A stretch of DNA of 64,000 nt from Agromyces lapidis (GTDB lineage: Bacteria; Actinomycetota; Actinomycetes; Actinomycetales; Microbacteriaceae): NCBI RefSeq assembly GCF_009749405.1, contig NZ_WBIQ01000005.1, positions 186,001-250,000 of the forward strand, in the 5' to 3' direction. Shown piece after piece: positions 33,999 through 42,006 of the stretch. The first letter of the stretch is position 1, and every line of letters starts with the position of its first letter. Below the pieces are notes generated by a model. That model did not search any database. It had not been told where the DNA came from and was given only the letters and a program-made list of their open reading frames with translations. Made by a program: the position numbers and the translations under genes.

Positions 33999-35428
33999 CC
34001 CGTTCCCTCCGCGTCGCGATCGTGGGCGCCGGCCCCGCCGGCATCTACGCCGGCAACATCCTCCGCCGCCAGGTCGCCGAGCAGGGCGGCGAGGTCGCGA
34101 TCGACCTGTTCGAGTCGCTGCCGGCGCCGTACGGCCTGATCCGCTACGGCGTCGCCCCCGATCACCCCCGCATCAAGGGCATCGTCAACTCGCTGCACGA
34201 GATGCTCGACGCGGGCGACATCCGGCTCATCGGCAACGTCGAGATCGGGCGCGACCTCGAGGTCGGCGAGCTCACCGAGCGCTACGACGCGGTGATCTTC
34301 GCGACCGGCGCGCTGCGCGACGCCCCGCTGGACATCCCCGGCATCGAGCTGCCCGGCTCGTACGGCGCGGCCGACTTCGTCGCCTGGTACGACGGTCACC
34401 CCGACGTGCCGCGCAGCTGGCCGCTCGAGGCGCAGTCGATCGCCGTGATCGGCAACGGCAACGTCGCACTCGACGTCGCACGGGTGCTCGCGAAGCACCC
34501 GAAGGACCTGCTCTCCACGGATGTCCCGGCGAACGTGGTGGCCGGCCTCGAAGCCTCGCCCGTGACCGACGTGCACGTCTTCGGCCGCCGCGGACCCGGG
34601 CACGTGAAGTTCACCCCGATCGAGCTGCGCGAGCTCGGCGAGGTGCCCGACGTCGACATCGTGGTCTACGACGCCGACTTCGAGCGCGCCGAGGGCGACG
34701 CCCACGCCGAGGCGCTGCACGCCTCGAACAACCAGGTCAAGGTCATGACCCGCACGCTCAACGGCTGGCGCACCTCACCGGGTTCGACCGGCACCGGCAC
34801 CGCCTCGCGCCGGCTGCACCTGCACTTCCTGCACGCCCCCGTCGAGATCACGGGCGACGGGCGCGTCGAGGGCATGCGCTTCGAACTCACCCGCCCCGTC
34901 GGCGACGGCACGGTCGAGGGCACCGGCGAGTTCGTCGACTACCCCGTGCAGGCGGTCTACCGCGCCGTCGGCTACGCGAGCTCGCCGATCCGCGACGTGC
35001 CCTTCGACGAGAAGGCCGCCGTCATTCCCAACGAGGGCGGCCGGGTGCTGGATGCCTCGGGCTCGCCCATTCCCGGCGTCTACGCGACCGGCTGGATCAA
35101 GCGCGGCCCCGTCGGCCTCATCGGCCACACCAAGGGCGACGCGCTCGAGACGATCACGAACCTCGTCGCCGACGCGAACGAGGGCGTGCTCGCCGCTCCG
35201 GTGGTCGACGCCGTCGACGGCGAGGAGATCTTCGAGCTGCTGTCCTCGCGCGGGGTCGAGTACACGACCTGGCAGGGATGGCTCGAGCTCGACGCGCACG
35301 AGCGCGGCCTCGGCGAGTCGTTCGAGGCTCCCGAGCAGTACGCGGGCGTCGTGCGCGAGCGCGTCAAGGTCGTGCCCCGCGAAGACCAGGTGTCGATCTC
35401 GCGCGACGGCGCGCTCGCCCGCTCGTGA
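33995..35428 (+). CDS. Ferredoxin/flavodoxin-NADP reductase, FprA-like
   Basis: This 477-residue flavoprotein is homologous to adrenodoxin reductase and mycobacterial FprA. The FAD motif GAGPAGIYAG is at residues 10-19, then APYGLIRYGVAPDHPRIK, the NADP motif GNGNVALDVARVL, HVFGRRGPGHVKFTP, and the late GPVGLIGHTKGDA. It should pass electrons from NADPH to the ferredoxin encoded next, which in turn feeds the sulfite reductase. ATGA couples it to cobA and GTGA to the ferredoxin gene, so the whole electron chain is made in step with the reductase. Confidence 0.92.
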   Translation: MTRSLRVAIVGAGPAGIYAGNILRRQVAEQGGEVAIDLFESLPAPYGLIRYGVAPDHPRIKGIVNSLHEMLDAGDIRLIGNVEIGRDLEVGELTERYDAVIFATGALRDAPLDIPGIELPGSYGAADFVAWYDGHPDVPRSWPLEAQSIAVIGNGNVALDVARVLAKHPKDLLSTDVPANVVAGLEASPVTDVHVFGRRGPGHVKFTPIELRELGEVPDVDIVVYDADFERAEGDAHAEALHASNNQVKVMTRTLNGWRTSPGSTGTGTASRRLHLHFLHAPVEITGDGRVEGMRFELTRPVGDGTVEGTGEFVDYPVQAVYRAVGYASSPIRDVPFDEKAAVIPNEGGRVLDASGSPIPGVYATGWIKRGPVGLIGHTKGDALETITNLVADANEGVLAAPVVDAVDGEEIFELLSSRGVEYTTWQGWLELDAHERGLGESFEAPEQYAGVVRERVKVVPREDQVSISRDGALARS

Positions 35429-35766
35429 CGTACGTCATCGCGCTGCCCTGCGTCGATGTGAAGGACCGGGCCTGCATCGACGAGTGCCCGGTCGACTGCA
35501 TCTACGAGGGTGAGCGTTCGCTCTACATCCACCCCGACGAGTGCGTCGACTGCGGTGCGTGCGAGCCGGTGTGCCCGGTCGAGGCGATCTACTACGAAGA
35601 CGACCTGCCCGACGAGTGGGCCGACTACTACAAGGCCAACGTCGAGTTCTTCGAGGTGACTCCCGGCGGCGTGCCGCCGCTCGGCTCGCCGGGCGGCGCG
35701 GCGAAGACGGGCGCGCTCGCGTACGACCACCCGCTCGTCGCGGCGCTCGCTCCCCAGGGCGAGTAA
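35425..35766 (+). CDS. fdxA: Seven-iron ferredoxin, FdxA type
   Basis: This is a 113-residue ferredoxin. Cys9, 17, 21 and 25 (CVDVKDRACIDECPVDC) and Cys40, 43, 46 and 50 (ECVDCGACEPVCP) give the spacing of [3Fe-4S][4Fe-4S] ferredoxins of the mycobacterial FdxA class. The acidic middle (YYEDDLPDEWADYY) is also conserved in the family. It is the last gene of the sulfur operon and the likely electron donor to SirA. The GTG start overlaps the reductase stop. It ends just before short tandem repeats. Confidence 0.92.
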   Translation: MTYVIALPCVDVKDRACIDECPVDCIYEGERSLYIHPDECVDCGACEPVCPVEAIYYEDDLPDEWADYYKANVEFFEVTPGGVPPLGSPGGAAKTGALAYDHPLVAALAPQGE

Positions 35767-35767
35767 C

Positions 35768-35807
35768 ACTCAGTCGGTCAGGCGAGCACTCAGTCGGTCA
35801 GGCGAGC
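35768..35807. repeat. Two tandem copies of a 20-bp unit
   Basis: CACTCAGTCGGTCAGGCGAG occurs twice in direct succession, followed by a partial third copy (CACTCGGTCG). The second copy contains the stop codon of the TetR gene on the minus strand, so the first is a duplicate of that gene's last codons. Replication slippage is the simplest origin. Confidence 0.8.
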
Positions 35808-36454
35808 ACTCGGTCGTCGACCTCGGCGAGCCGTTCGAGCACGGCCGGCTCCGCGCCCGCCGCGGCGAGGCGGGCGACCAGTGCGCGCCGCGCGTAGACG
35901 TACGGCTCGCTCGATCCGCTCATGACCGAGCGGGTGTTCGCCGCATCGAGCAGCGCGGTCGCCTCGAATGCGAACTGGGCGGGATCGCCCTCGAGTTCGC
36001 CTTGGGCGACGGCGTAGCCGTACGACGCCGCGAGGTAGCCGCTCCAGCTGTCGAGGGCTCGGGAGAGTGCGTCCCGTACCGGGCCCGGCTTGGCGTCGAA
36101 CTCGGCCGCAGCGGCGGCGAAGAAGCATCCGCCGGGGAAGACGCGGTCCCGCGAATAGGCGATCCACCGGTCGACCAGGGCGACGATTCGCCGCACGCCC
36201 CGCGGTTCGACGCGCGCCGGCTCGATGACGACCCGCGTGAACCGCTCGGCGGCGGCGTCGACGGCGGCGAGCTGCAGCCGCTCCTTGCTGCCGAAGAGCG
36301 TCGCAACCCCGCTCTTCGACACCTCGGCCGCCTCGGCGAGCCGCCCGATCGAGAGCCCGTCGAGCCCCTCGACCGAGGCGAGGTCGACGGCGCGGTCGAG
36401 CACGAGTCGTCGTGAGGCGTCGCCTCGTGCGCGTCGGCCGTCGTGTTGCTCCAT
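35798..36454 (-). CDS. TetR-family transcriptional regulator
   Basis: This is a 218-residue regulator. The helix-turn-helix is at residues 18-63 (RRLVLDRAVDLASVEGLDGLSIGRLAEAAEVSKSGVATLFGSKERLQ). The C-terminal domain carries RDRVFPGGCFFAAAAAEFDAKPGPVRDAL, the pattern of the TetR_C_6/YxaF-like group. It is divergent from an alpha/beta hydrolase gene. Two copies of a 14-base palindrome between them cover the hydrolase promoter, so it very probably represses the hydrolase and perhaps itself. The ATG at 36454 starts the typical N-terminus; the open frame beyond it is not protein-like. Confidence 0.88.
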   Translation of the reverse strand: MEQHDGRRARGDASRRLVLDRAVDLASVEGLDGLSIGRLAEAAEVSKSGVATLFGSKERLQLAAVDAAAERFTRVVIEPARVEPRGVRRIVALVDRWIAYSRDRVFPGGCFFAAAAAEFDAKPGPVRDALSRALDSWSGYLAASYGYAVAQGELEGDPAQFAFEATALLDAANTRSVMSGSSEPYVYARRALVARLAAAGAEPAVLERLAEVDDRVLA

Positions 36455-36457
36455 GTC

Positions 36458-36507
36458 TTGTATTTTACGCACGATCGTTCGTATAGTGTGAGTACGATCG
36501 TTCGTAT
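36458..36507. promoter_or_regulatory. Hydrolase promoter with two tandem TetR operators
   Basis: ACGATCGTTCGTAT occurs at 36471-36484 and 36494-36507, 23 bases apart; each contains an ACGA..TCGT inverted repeat. On the plus strand TTGTAT (36458-36463) and TATAGT (36482-36487) are 18 bases apart, and the first operator lies between them. A dimer bound at either copy would occlude the start of transcription. Confidence 0.65.
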
Positions 36508-36523
36508 TGTTTGAGGAGTCGAG

Positions 36524-37492
36524 ATGTCCGCCCTTTCCACCGTCGCCGCAGGAGTCCGTCTGACCGGGGCGGTCTCGCCGCGCGCCGGTGGCGCGCTCGC
36601 CTATCCGCTCTTCATGCGCGTCGGCCCGCGAACGCCCGTCGCCCCGGCCGATCGCGCCACCCACGAGTCGGCCCGGCGCAGCTCCGTGCACATCCCCGGC
36701 CTGCGTCGCCGCGGCGTCGACGTGGTGAGCTACGAGTGGGGCTCGGGCGACGAGACCGTGCTGCTCGCCCACGGATGGCAGTCGCGCGCGAGCGTCTTCG
36801 CACCGCTCATCCGCGAGCTGCGCAGCGAGGGCTTCCGCATCGTCGCGTTCGACGGCCCGGCCAACGGCGGCTCACCGGGTCGTGGCACGTACCTCATCGA
36901 TCACCTCGACGCGATGGAGGGACTGCAGCGCCGCCACGGCCGTTTCCATGCGGTCGTCGGTCACTCCTTCGGTGCGCTGGCAGCGCTCATGGCCGCGCAC
37001 GACGGCCTCGACGCCCACCGGGTTGTCGCCATCGCCGGCGCGGCCGACCCGCGGACGTTCATCGAGGGATTCGGCGAGATGCTCCGCCTCGACCGCCCCA
37101 CTCGCGACGCGCTTGCGGCGCGGTTCTCGGCGAAACTCTTCCCGGGCGGCGGCGACCCCTTCGAGCGGTACTCGGCGGCGAGGCATCCCCTTCGACCCGA
37201 GACCGCACTCCTGCTCGTCCACGACCGCGGCGACCGCCGCGTGCCGTACGCCGAGTCCGAGCGGCTGCTCGCCGTGAACCCCGGCGCCCGCCTGGTGCCG
37301 ACCGAGGGTCTCGGGCACAACCGGGTGCTCCGCGCCGACGTGACGCTCGACGCCGTCGTCGACTTCCTCACCGCGTCGGACGCGGCGCTCGCAGGGTCGG
37401 CGGCCGCGGCCGCGGGCGCGGGCGCCGGCGCCGGCGCCACGGTCGGTGCCGACGCCGCGGAGCTCGCAACTCGAGTCGGCCCGCCGGCCTGA
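36524..37492 (+). CDS. Alpha/beta hydrolase
   Basis: This is a 322-residue hydrolase. LLAHGWQSRASVFAPLI holds the oxyanion region, GHSFGALAALMAA around residue 148 the nucleophile Ser, and LLVHDRGDRRVPYAES and GLGHNRVL the expected Asp and His of the triad. The last 40 residues are an Ala/Gly-rich disordered tail. There is no signal peptide. GAGGAG precedes the ATG. Expression is probably controlled by the divergent TetR protein, so the substrate may be a xenobiotic ester or lactone, but nothing in the sequence fixes it. Confidence 0.85.
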   Translation: MSALSTVAAGVRLTGAVSPRAGGALAYPLFMRVGPRTPVAPADRATHESARRSSVHIPGLRRRGVDVVSYEWGSGDETVLLAHGWQSRASVFAPLIRELRSEGFRIVAFDGPANGGSPGRGTYLIDHLDAMEGLQRRHGRFHAVVGHSFGALAALMAAHDGLDAHRVVAIAGAADPRTFIEGFGEMLRLDRPTRDALAARFSAKLFPGGGDPFERYSAARHPLRPETALLLVHDRGDRRVPYAESERLLAVNPGARLVPTEGLGHNRVLRADVTLDAVVDFLTASDAALAGSAAAAAGAGAGAGATVGADAAELATRVGPPA

Positions 37493-37526
37493 GCGACGCG
37501 GCGGGCATCAACCGGGTCGACGGCCG

Positions 37527-38057
37527 TCAGCGCACGCGGCCGTTGCCAGGGCCGTTTCCGCCCGAATGCCGGCCGAGCGGCTCGCCGGTCGGTCGGTCGG
37601 CGACCGGTCGGTCGGTGCTCGCCCCGTTCTCGTTCGCGCGTTCGCCGCTCGCAGTCGTGGTCGCGGTTGCATCGGCGACCCGGTTGCCCTCGGCAGCGAC
37701 GTCGGGGTCGACGTGGTCGGCCTTCCTGAGGCGTTCGTCCGCCTCGGTGCGGAGTTCATCGGCCGCGGACTGCCGCTCGGCGCTCTCCTGGGCGAGCCGG
37801 TCGGCTTCGAGGCGAGCCTCGGCCGCCGCCGCTTCGGCCTGCTTCGCATCGGCCGCCGCCCGGGCGGCGTCGGCGTCGCGCTGACGCGCGGCCGCATCCG
37901 TCTCGGCTGCACTCTGCCGCAGCTCGGCCGCCTTGCGCCGACCGGCTTCGGCCTGCGCCTCCTGACGCCGCCGATTGGTGGCCATCACGACGATGACGAT
38001 GATCGCGATGACCACGACGATTCCGACGACGATCCAGATGATGGTGCTCGTGTCCAC
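37527..38057 (-). CDS. Membrane-anchored coiled-coil protein
   Basis: This 176-residue protein has one N-terminal transmembrane helix (IIWIVVGIVVVIAIIVIVVMA) at residues 5-25. An Ala/Glu/Arg/Gln-rich stretch of about 95 residues (EAQAEAGRRKAAELRQSAAETDAAARQ..) follows and should form a long coiled coil, and a Gly/Asn-rich tail ends it. The GTG at 38057 has GAGGAGG nine bases upstream and is preferred over an ATG nine codons earlier. Similar small proteins are common in actinobacteria and have no known function. Confidence 0.75.
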   Translation of the reverse strand: MDTSTIIWIVVGIVVVIAIIVIVVMATNRRRQEAQAEAGRRKAAELRQSAAETDAAARQRDADAARAAADAKQAEAAAAEARLEADRLAQESAERQSAADELRTEADERLRKADHVDPDVAAEGNRVADATATTTASGERANENGASTDRPVADRPTGEPLGRHSGGNGPGNGRVR

Positions 38058-38186
38058 GGTGATCGGCCTCCTCAGCTCGATCACCCCATCGAACCGCGGC
38101 GCGACGGCAGCGGCAACGCCTTGTGGATCGCGCTGATGTGCGGGATGATCCGGCGGCGCGGGCGCCCCGCGACAACCCGTCGGAGG

Positions 38187-38792
38187 CTATTCGCCCTTCG
38201 CGCCGGCGTCGGTGACGCTCACGTCGGAGCGGTGGAAGTTGTGGAACGAGCGCGAGGCCGTCGGCCCCCGCTGGCCCTGATAGCGGCTCGAGTAGTCGGC
38301 CGAACCGTACGGCTTCTCGGCGGGCGACGACAGCCGGAAGAAGCACATCTGCCCGATCTTCATGCCGGGCCACAGCTTGATCGGCAGCGTCGCGACGTTG
38401 CTGAGCTCGAGCGTGACGTGCCCCGTGAAGCCCGGGTCGATGAATCCCGCCGTCGAGTGCGTGAGCAGGCCGAGACGGCCGAGCGAGCTCTTGCCCTCGA
38501 GGCGCGCCGCGACGTCGTCAGGCAGGGTGACGGCCTCGAACGTCGAGGCGAGCACGAACTCGCCCGGGTGCAGGATGAACGCCTCGTCGGGCTTCACCTC
38601 GATGAGGTGGGTCAGCTCGGGCTGGTCTTCGGCCGGGTCGATGAAGGGGTACTTGTGGTTGTCGAACAGCCGGAAGTACCGGTCGAGCCGCACGTCGACG
38701 CTCGACGGCTGCAGCATCGACGGGTCGGAGGGCTCGAGCCTGATGCGCTGGAGGTCGAGTTCGGCCCTGATGTCACGATCCGAGAGAAGCAC
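38187..38792 (-). CDS. dcd: dCTP deaminase
   Basis: This is a 201-residue trimeric-fold deaminase. [33 protein letters not shown] is the family core, with the catalytic Glu in LEL, and the C-terminal [12 protein letters not shown] lid closes over the nucleotide. Actinobacterial members often release dUMP directly by also acting as dUTPase; the sequence alone does not settle that here. The GTG start lies six bases after TAGGCT on the minus strand, again the leaderless layout. Three palindromic repeats follow upstream. Confidence 0.93.
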   Translation of the reverse strand: MLLSDRDIRAELDLQRIRLEPSDPSMLQPSSVDVRLDRYFRLFDNHKYPFIDPAEDQPELTHLIEVKPDEAFILHPGEFVLASTFEAVTLPDDVAARLEGKSSLGRLGLLTHSTAGFIDPGFTGHVTLELSNVATLPIKLWPGMKIGQMCFFRLSSPAEKPYGSADYSSRYQGQRGPTASRSFHNFHRSDVSVTDAGAKGE

Positions 38793-38819
38793 CCGCCCAG
38801 CCTACCGAGGGCTCCAGCC

Positions 38820-38920
38820 GGTCGAGGAGCGAAGCGTCTCGAGACCCACCAAGGCCGGTCGAGTAGCGAAGCGTCTCGAGACCCACTCGAGCCGGTCGAG
38901 TAGCGAAGCGTATCGAGACC
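38820..38920. repeat. Three tandem 37-bp repeats with a palindromic core
   Basis: GGTCGAGNAGCGAAGCGTNT followed by CGAGACC starts at 38820, 38857 and 38894, a period of exactly 37. The 27-base core is the same element found in frame in the sulfur genes. The ten-base linkers differ. The array lies between dcd and the tRNA gene, on the upstream side of both. Confidence 0.88.
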
Positions 38921-38961
38921 CTTGCTACGATGGTCACCGCTGCACCCTCTGGATGCCGCAT

Positions 38962-39032
38962 GCCGATGTAGTTCAATGGTAGAACTTCTGCTTCCCAAGC
39001 AGACAGCGCGGGTTCGATTCCCGTCATCGGCT
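38962..39032 (+). tRNA. tRNA-Gly (anticodon CCC)
   Basis: This is a 71-base cloverleaf: acceptor arms GCCGATG and CATCGGC with discriminator T, D arm GTTC..GAAC, anticodon arm TCTGC-TTCCCAA-GCAGA, and T arm with TTCGATT loop. The anticodon CCC reads GGG glycine codons. CCA is not encoded. Confidence 0.95.
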
Positions 39033-39047
39033 CTGAACGAACCGGCG

Positions 39048-39521
39048 CTACTCGAGCTCGAGCGCGAACTCCGGCTCGAAACCGTCGAGCTTCACGATGA
39101 CGGTCACCGGCCGCCCGTCGACCGTGGGCGGCAGCTCGAACACGTGCGTGGTCGCCGCCATGTCTGCCGTGCACGGGTCATTGGGCGACTGACCGAACTC
39201 GATCTGCACCTCGCGTGCGCCGAGCACCTCGAGCTCGCGCGCGACCGCCGGGCAACTGCTGCTGCCCATGGTGACCACGCCGAACTCGGTGTCACTCACC
39301 CAACCGACGACCGGTTCGCCGTCGAGCAGGTCGGGATCCGGCCCCGTCCACCCCTCGGGCATCCCTCTCACCACGCGCTCCGCCTGCGAGCCGTCGCCGA
39401 AGGGGCCGCCGCCCGGTGAGCGGGGTGCGCAGCCCGCCAAGACGAACAGCCCTGCGATCGCCAGGCCGGCCGCCGCCACCCGCGTCGCCCGTCGCCTGCC
39501 ACCGCGATCCGATGTCCTCAT
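39048..39521 (-). CDS. Hypothetical lipoprotein
   Basis: This 157-residue protein has a basic N-terminus, a hydrophobic helix and the lipobox VLAGC. The mature part is acidic, carries two Cys residues in SSCPAVA and NDPCTAD that may pair, and ends in a beta-rich stretch (PVTVIVKLDGFEPEFALELE). The ATG at 39521 is the start that gives a proper signal peptide; its ribosome-binding site is weak. It ends 15 bases from the tRNA gene, on the opposite strand. No family is recognised. Confidence 0.75.
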   Translation of the reverse strand: MRTSDRGGRRRATRVAAAGLAIAGLFVLAGCAPRSPGGGPFGDGSQAERVVRGMPEGWTGPDPDLLDGEPVVGWVSDTEFGVVTMGSSSCPAVARELEVLGAREVQIEFGQSPNDPCTADMAATTHVFELPPTVDGRPVTVIVKLDGFEPEFALELE

Positions 39522-39645
39522 GTCGTGATTGTGTCCTGACGAGGGTGTCCCTCGACAGCGGGGGTCGGTTCGTGACCGACTCGATGCGAACAGCCCGCCG
39601 CACGTCATGATCCGCCCCGCGTGCGTCTCCTCGACGGGAGGCAGC

Positions 39646-39834
39646 ATGTTTTCGAAGATCAGCGCCGCGGTTCACGGGACGTTCGGCGGTCGCCGGCGCT
39701 CCGAAGAGGCCGACGCGCACGTTCCGAACGAGCGCGAGGAAGAGTTCTGGCGCCTCGTGCACGGCGGCCCGCCCCAGGACGGACCGCCTCGGCACGCGGA
39801 CGCATCGCTCGCGTCAGGCGCGCTCGACGCCTGA
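39646..39834 (+). CDS. Small hypothetical protein
   Basis: This 62-residue soluble, charged protein (MFSKISAAVHGTFGGRRRSEEADAH..) has no signal peptide or membrane helix. GGGAGG lies seven bases before the ATG, which supports translation. It is convergent with the DsbA-like gene, whose stop is two bases away. I do not recognise it. Confidence 0.5.
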   Translation: MFSKISAAVHGTFGGRRRSEEADAHVPNEREEEFWRLVHGGPPQDGPPRHADASLASGALDA

Positions 39835-39836
39835 CG

Positions 39837-40586
39837 TCATCTGGACCCCGCCAGCGCCGCCTCGATCCCCGCCGCGAGGTCGTCGTAGGCCTCGAGCTGC
39901 AGCATCTCGTCGTTCACGAAGAAGGTCGGCGTCGACTGCACGCCGAGCGAGACGCCGTCGATGCGGTCGGACTCGACGCGCTCGAGCGTCGCGGGGTCGG
40001 CGACGGATGCGTCATACGCCTCGAGGTCGAGCCCGAGCTCCTCGGCGAACTCGCGGAAGAGTGGCGCCCGCGACTCGCGCTGCTCCCCCCATTCGGCCTG
40101 CGTCTCGAACAGCTTGGCGTACATCGGCTCGAACGCGCCCTGCTGGGCGGCGGCCTCTGCGGCGACGGCGGCATTGCGCGAGTTCAGGTGCCCGTCGAGC
40201 GGGAAGTAGCGCGTGACGAAGGTCACCTCGCCGGCATAGTCCTCGCGCAGCTGTTCGACGAGCGGGAAGAACGCCCCGCACGCCTCGCACTCGAAGTCGA
40301 GGAACTCGACGACGGTCACCCCGCTCGCTCCGGGTTCTCCGAGTACGTGGCTGTCGGCGCGCACGGTCGGGGCCGAGGCATCCGACGACGAAGACGACGA
40401 CGACGACGAAGATGACGAGTCGCCGACCGCCGGCGGCGCCGTCTGCGGCCTGAGCAGGGCGAAGGCGAGCGCGACGATCGCGATGAACGCGGCGATGAGG
40501 GCGACGTTCGTCCAGACGATCCGCTTGCGGCGGGATGCCTCGGTGACGCTCCCGCTCGTCGGGGGCTTCGGGTCGGGCGTGGTCAT
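39837..40586 (-). CDS. Membrane-anchored DsbA-family thiol oxidoreductase
   Basis: This is a 249-residue protein. One transmembrane helix (about residues 25-45) and a disordered linker with twelve consecutive serines lead to a DsbA-like thioredoxin domain. The active site is CEAC in VVEFLDFECEACGAFF, and the cis-proline loop is QSTPTFFVNDE. It should act on the outer face of the membrane as a disulfide oxidase or isomerase. The ATG at 40586 has GGAG at a spacing of 9. It is the third gene after DUF6153 and DUF305, which suggests work on metal-linked or Cys-containing exported proteins. Confidence 0.85.
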   Translation of the reverse strand: MTTPDPKPPTSGSVTEASRRKRIVWTNVALIAAFIAIVALAFALLRPQTAPPAVGDSSSSSSSSSSSSDASAPTVRADSHVLGEPGASGVTVVEFLDFECEACGAFFPLVEQLREDYAGEVTFVTRYFPLDGHLNSRNAAVAAEAAAQQGAFEPMYAKLFETQAEWGEQRESRAPLFREFAEELGLDLEAYDASVADPATLERVESDRIDGVSLGVQSTPTFFVNDEMLQLEAYDDLAAGIEAALAGSR

Positions 40587-40656
40587 GGGAGTGTTCTCCA
40601 AGTTCGGTGCGAGGTGAGGTCGGGTCTGCGCGGCGCGCGAGGGGTGCGGCGCGCCG

Positions 40657-41271
40657 CTATCCGCGCGGGCTCGCGCCGAGCAGCTCCTGCATCAGCGCGA
40701 TCTCGTCGGACTGGGTGGCGACGATGCGTTCGGCCATCGCGACCGCATCGGGGTGCGCACCGTCGGCGATCTCGGCCTCGGCCATCGCGACGGCGCCCTC
40801 GTGGTGCACGATCATCTGCTCGAGGTAGAGCCGCTCGGCCTCGGCGCCGGCAGCCGCTTCGAGCGCGGCGAGATCGTCCTCGCTCATCATGCCGTCGCCG
40901 TGATCCATGCCGCCCATGCCGACCTCCTCCTGGCCCCACTCGGCGAGCCAGTCGCGCAGCTGGTCGATCTCGGGCTGCTGGGCCGCCATGACGCCCTCGG
41001 CGAGCGCGCGCACCGGCTCGCCGAGCTCGGGCTCGGCGAGCAGCAGCTCGCTCATCTCGACGGCCTGCTCGTGGTGCGGGATCATCATCGTCGCGAAAGC
41101 GACATCGGCGCCGTTCGCCCCGGCCGCCGACGCGGCCGAGTCGGTCGCGGGCGTCGAGGCCCCCTCGCCGTGGTCCATGCCCGCCATCGAGGTGTCGGCG
41201 CAGCCGGCGAGGGCGAGGGCGGTGGCCGCCGCCGCGGCGGCCGTGATCAGGAGCTTTCGTGCAGTTCGCAT
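40657..41271 (-). CDS. DUF305-family lipoprotein
   Basis: This 204-residue lipoprotein has lipobox LAGC, then a low-complexity linker and a ferritin-like four-helix DUF305 domain. It holds two related motifs, MMIPHHEQAVEM and MIVHHEGAVAMA, plus Met/His-rich MGGMDHGDGMM, so it very likely binds a metal such as copper. Function of the family is not established. GGAAGAA precedes the ATG. It is transcribed after DUF6153 across a hairpin and followed by the DsbA-like gene. Confidence 0.85.
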   Translation of the reverse strand: MRTARKLLITAAAAAATALALAGCADTSMAGMDHGEGASTPATDSAASAAGANGADVAFATMMIPHHEQAVEMSELLLAEPELGEPVRALAEGVMAAQQPEIDQLRDWLAEWGQEEVGMGGMDHGDGMMSEDDLAALEAAAGAEAERLYLEQMIVHHEGAVAMAEAEIADGAHPDAVAMAERIVATQSDEIALMQELLGASPRG

Positions 41272-41307
41272 CAGTGTTCTTCCGTTCGTCGGGGTCGATC
41301 AGGTGAC

Positions 41308-41340
41308 TCCCCGCGGGCATGGCGAAGCCACGCCCGCGGG
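41308..41340 (-). terminator. Strong hairpin between DUF6153 and DUF305 genes
   Basis: CCCCGCGGGC pairs with GCCCGCGGGG, and inside, after one mismatch, TGGC pairs with GCCA, leaving a three-base loop. It lies in the 87-base gap of a same-strand gene pair, so it may attenuate transcription or protect the mRNA 3' end of the first gene. Confidence 0.6.
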
Positions 41341-41358
41341 GTGGGCGCCGGGTTCGGC

Positions 41359-41880
41359 CTAGGTCCGGCTGATGGAGAGAACGGTGAGATCGGGTCGATG
41401 CAGGTGCAGCGGGATGACCCGGAGGAAGGTCGTGACGCGCGCGGCGCCGCGGTCGAGCAGTCGACGGAACACGGCCGGCCCGCCGGCGATGAGCGCGAAC
41501 GCGATGAGCACGAGCAGCATCACGCAGCCCACCACCATGAGCGCGCAGTCGCGCAGCGCACTCATGCAGTCCTCGTCGCAGGCGACGGCACCGCCGACCG
41601 GGGCGATGAGAGCCGGGATCTCGGGATGCTCCGCCGTCGACGCAGAGACGAGAGAGGCATGCGAGGCATGCGTCTCGACCTCGTCACCGGCGCTCGTGGC
41701 GGGCGCGGCATGCGGCCCGTGCGAGACCGCTGCGGCGGTGCCGTGCTCGGCGACCGACCCGGCGGTGTGCATCGCGAGCAGGCCTACGAGCACTGCGGCC
41801 ACGCCGAGCAGTGCGACGACGGCGCGACGCACGGCGCCGATGCGGGAACGGCCGGATGCGCGGGCCGTGCTCGACGACAT
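41359..41880 (-). CDS. DUF6153-family membrane protein
   Basis: This is a 173-residue protein with a transmembrane helix at about 20-40, an extracytoplasmic loop rich in His (AEHGTAAAVSHGPHAA, THASHAS), a CDEDCMSALRDC cysteine cluster and a second helix around 115-140. The cluster and its position directly upstream of a DUF305 gene are typical of DUF6153. The His and Cys residues suggest metal binding at the surface, as for its neighbour. It is the first gene of a three-gene operon. Confidence 0.75.
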   Translation of the reverse strand: MSSSTARASGRSRIGAVRRAVVALLGVAAVLVGLLAMHTAGSVAEHGTAAAVSHGPHAAPATSAGDEVETHASHASLVSASTAEHPEIPALIAPVGGAVACDEDCMSALRDCALMVVGCVMLLVLIAFALIAGGPAVFRRLLDRGAARVTTFLRVIPLHLHRPDLTVLSISRT

Positions 41881-42006
41881 CGCACCTCCTGGCAGGTCAC
41901 TCGCTGGTCGCGCGGCAGTACCGCGGACGAATACCCCCCGAGCGTACTCCAGCTCCCTCGACTGCGGGCTGGGAATCCCCCGGATGCCAGGCCCGCGCCG
42001 CCCGCG

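Noticed and set aside
38820..38920. CRISPR array
   Set aside because: There are only three units with a 27-base core and ten-base linkers, no cas genes, and the same core occurs singly elsewhere, including inside genes. It is a REP-type element.
40380..40425. Trinucleotide microsatellite as a phase-variation site
   Set aside because: The run encodes serines in the linker of the DsbA-like protein. Changes by whole triplets would not shift the frame, so on/off switching is not expected.
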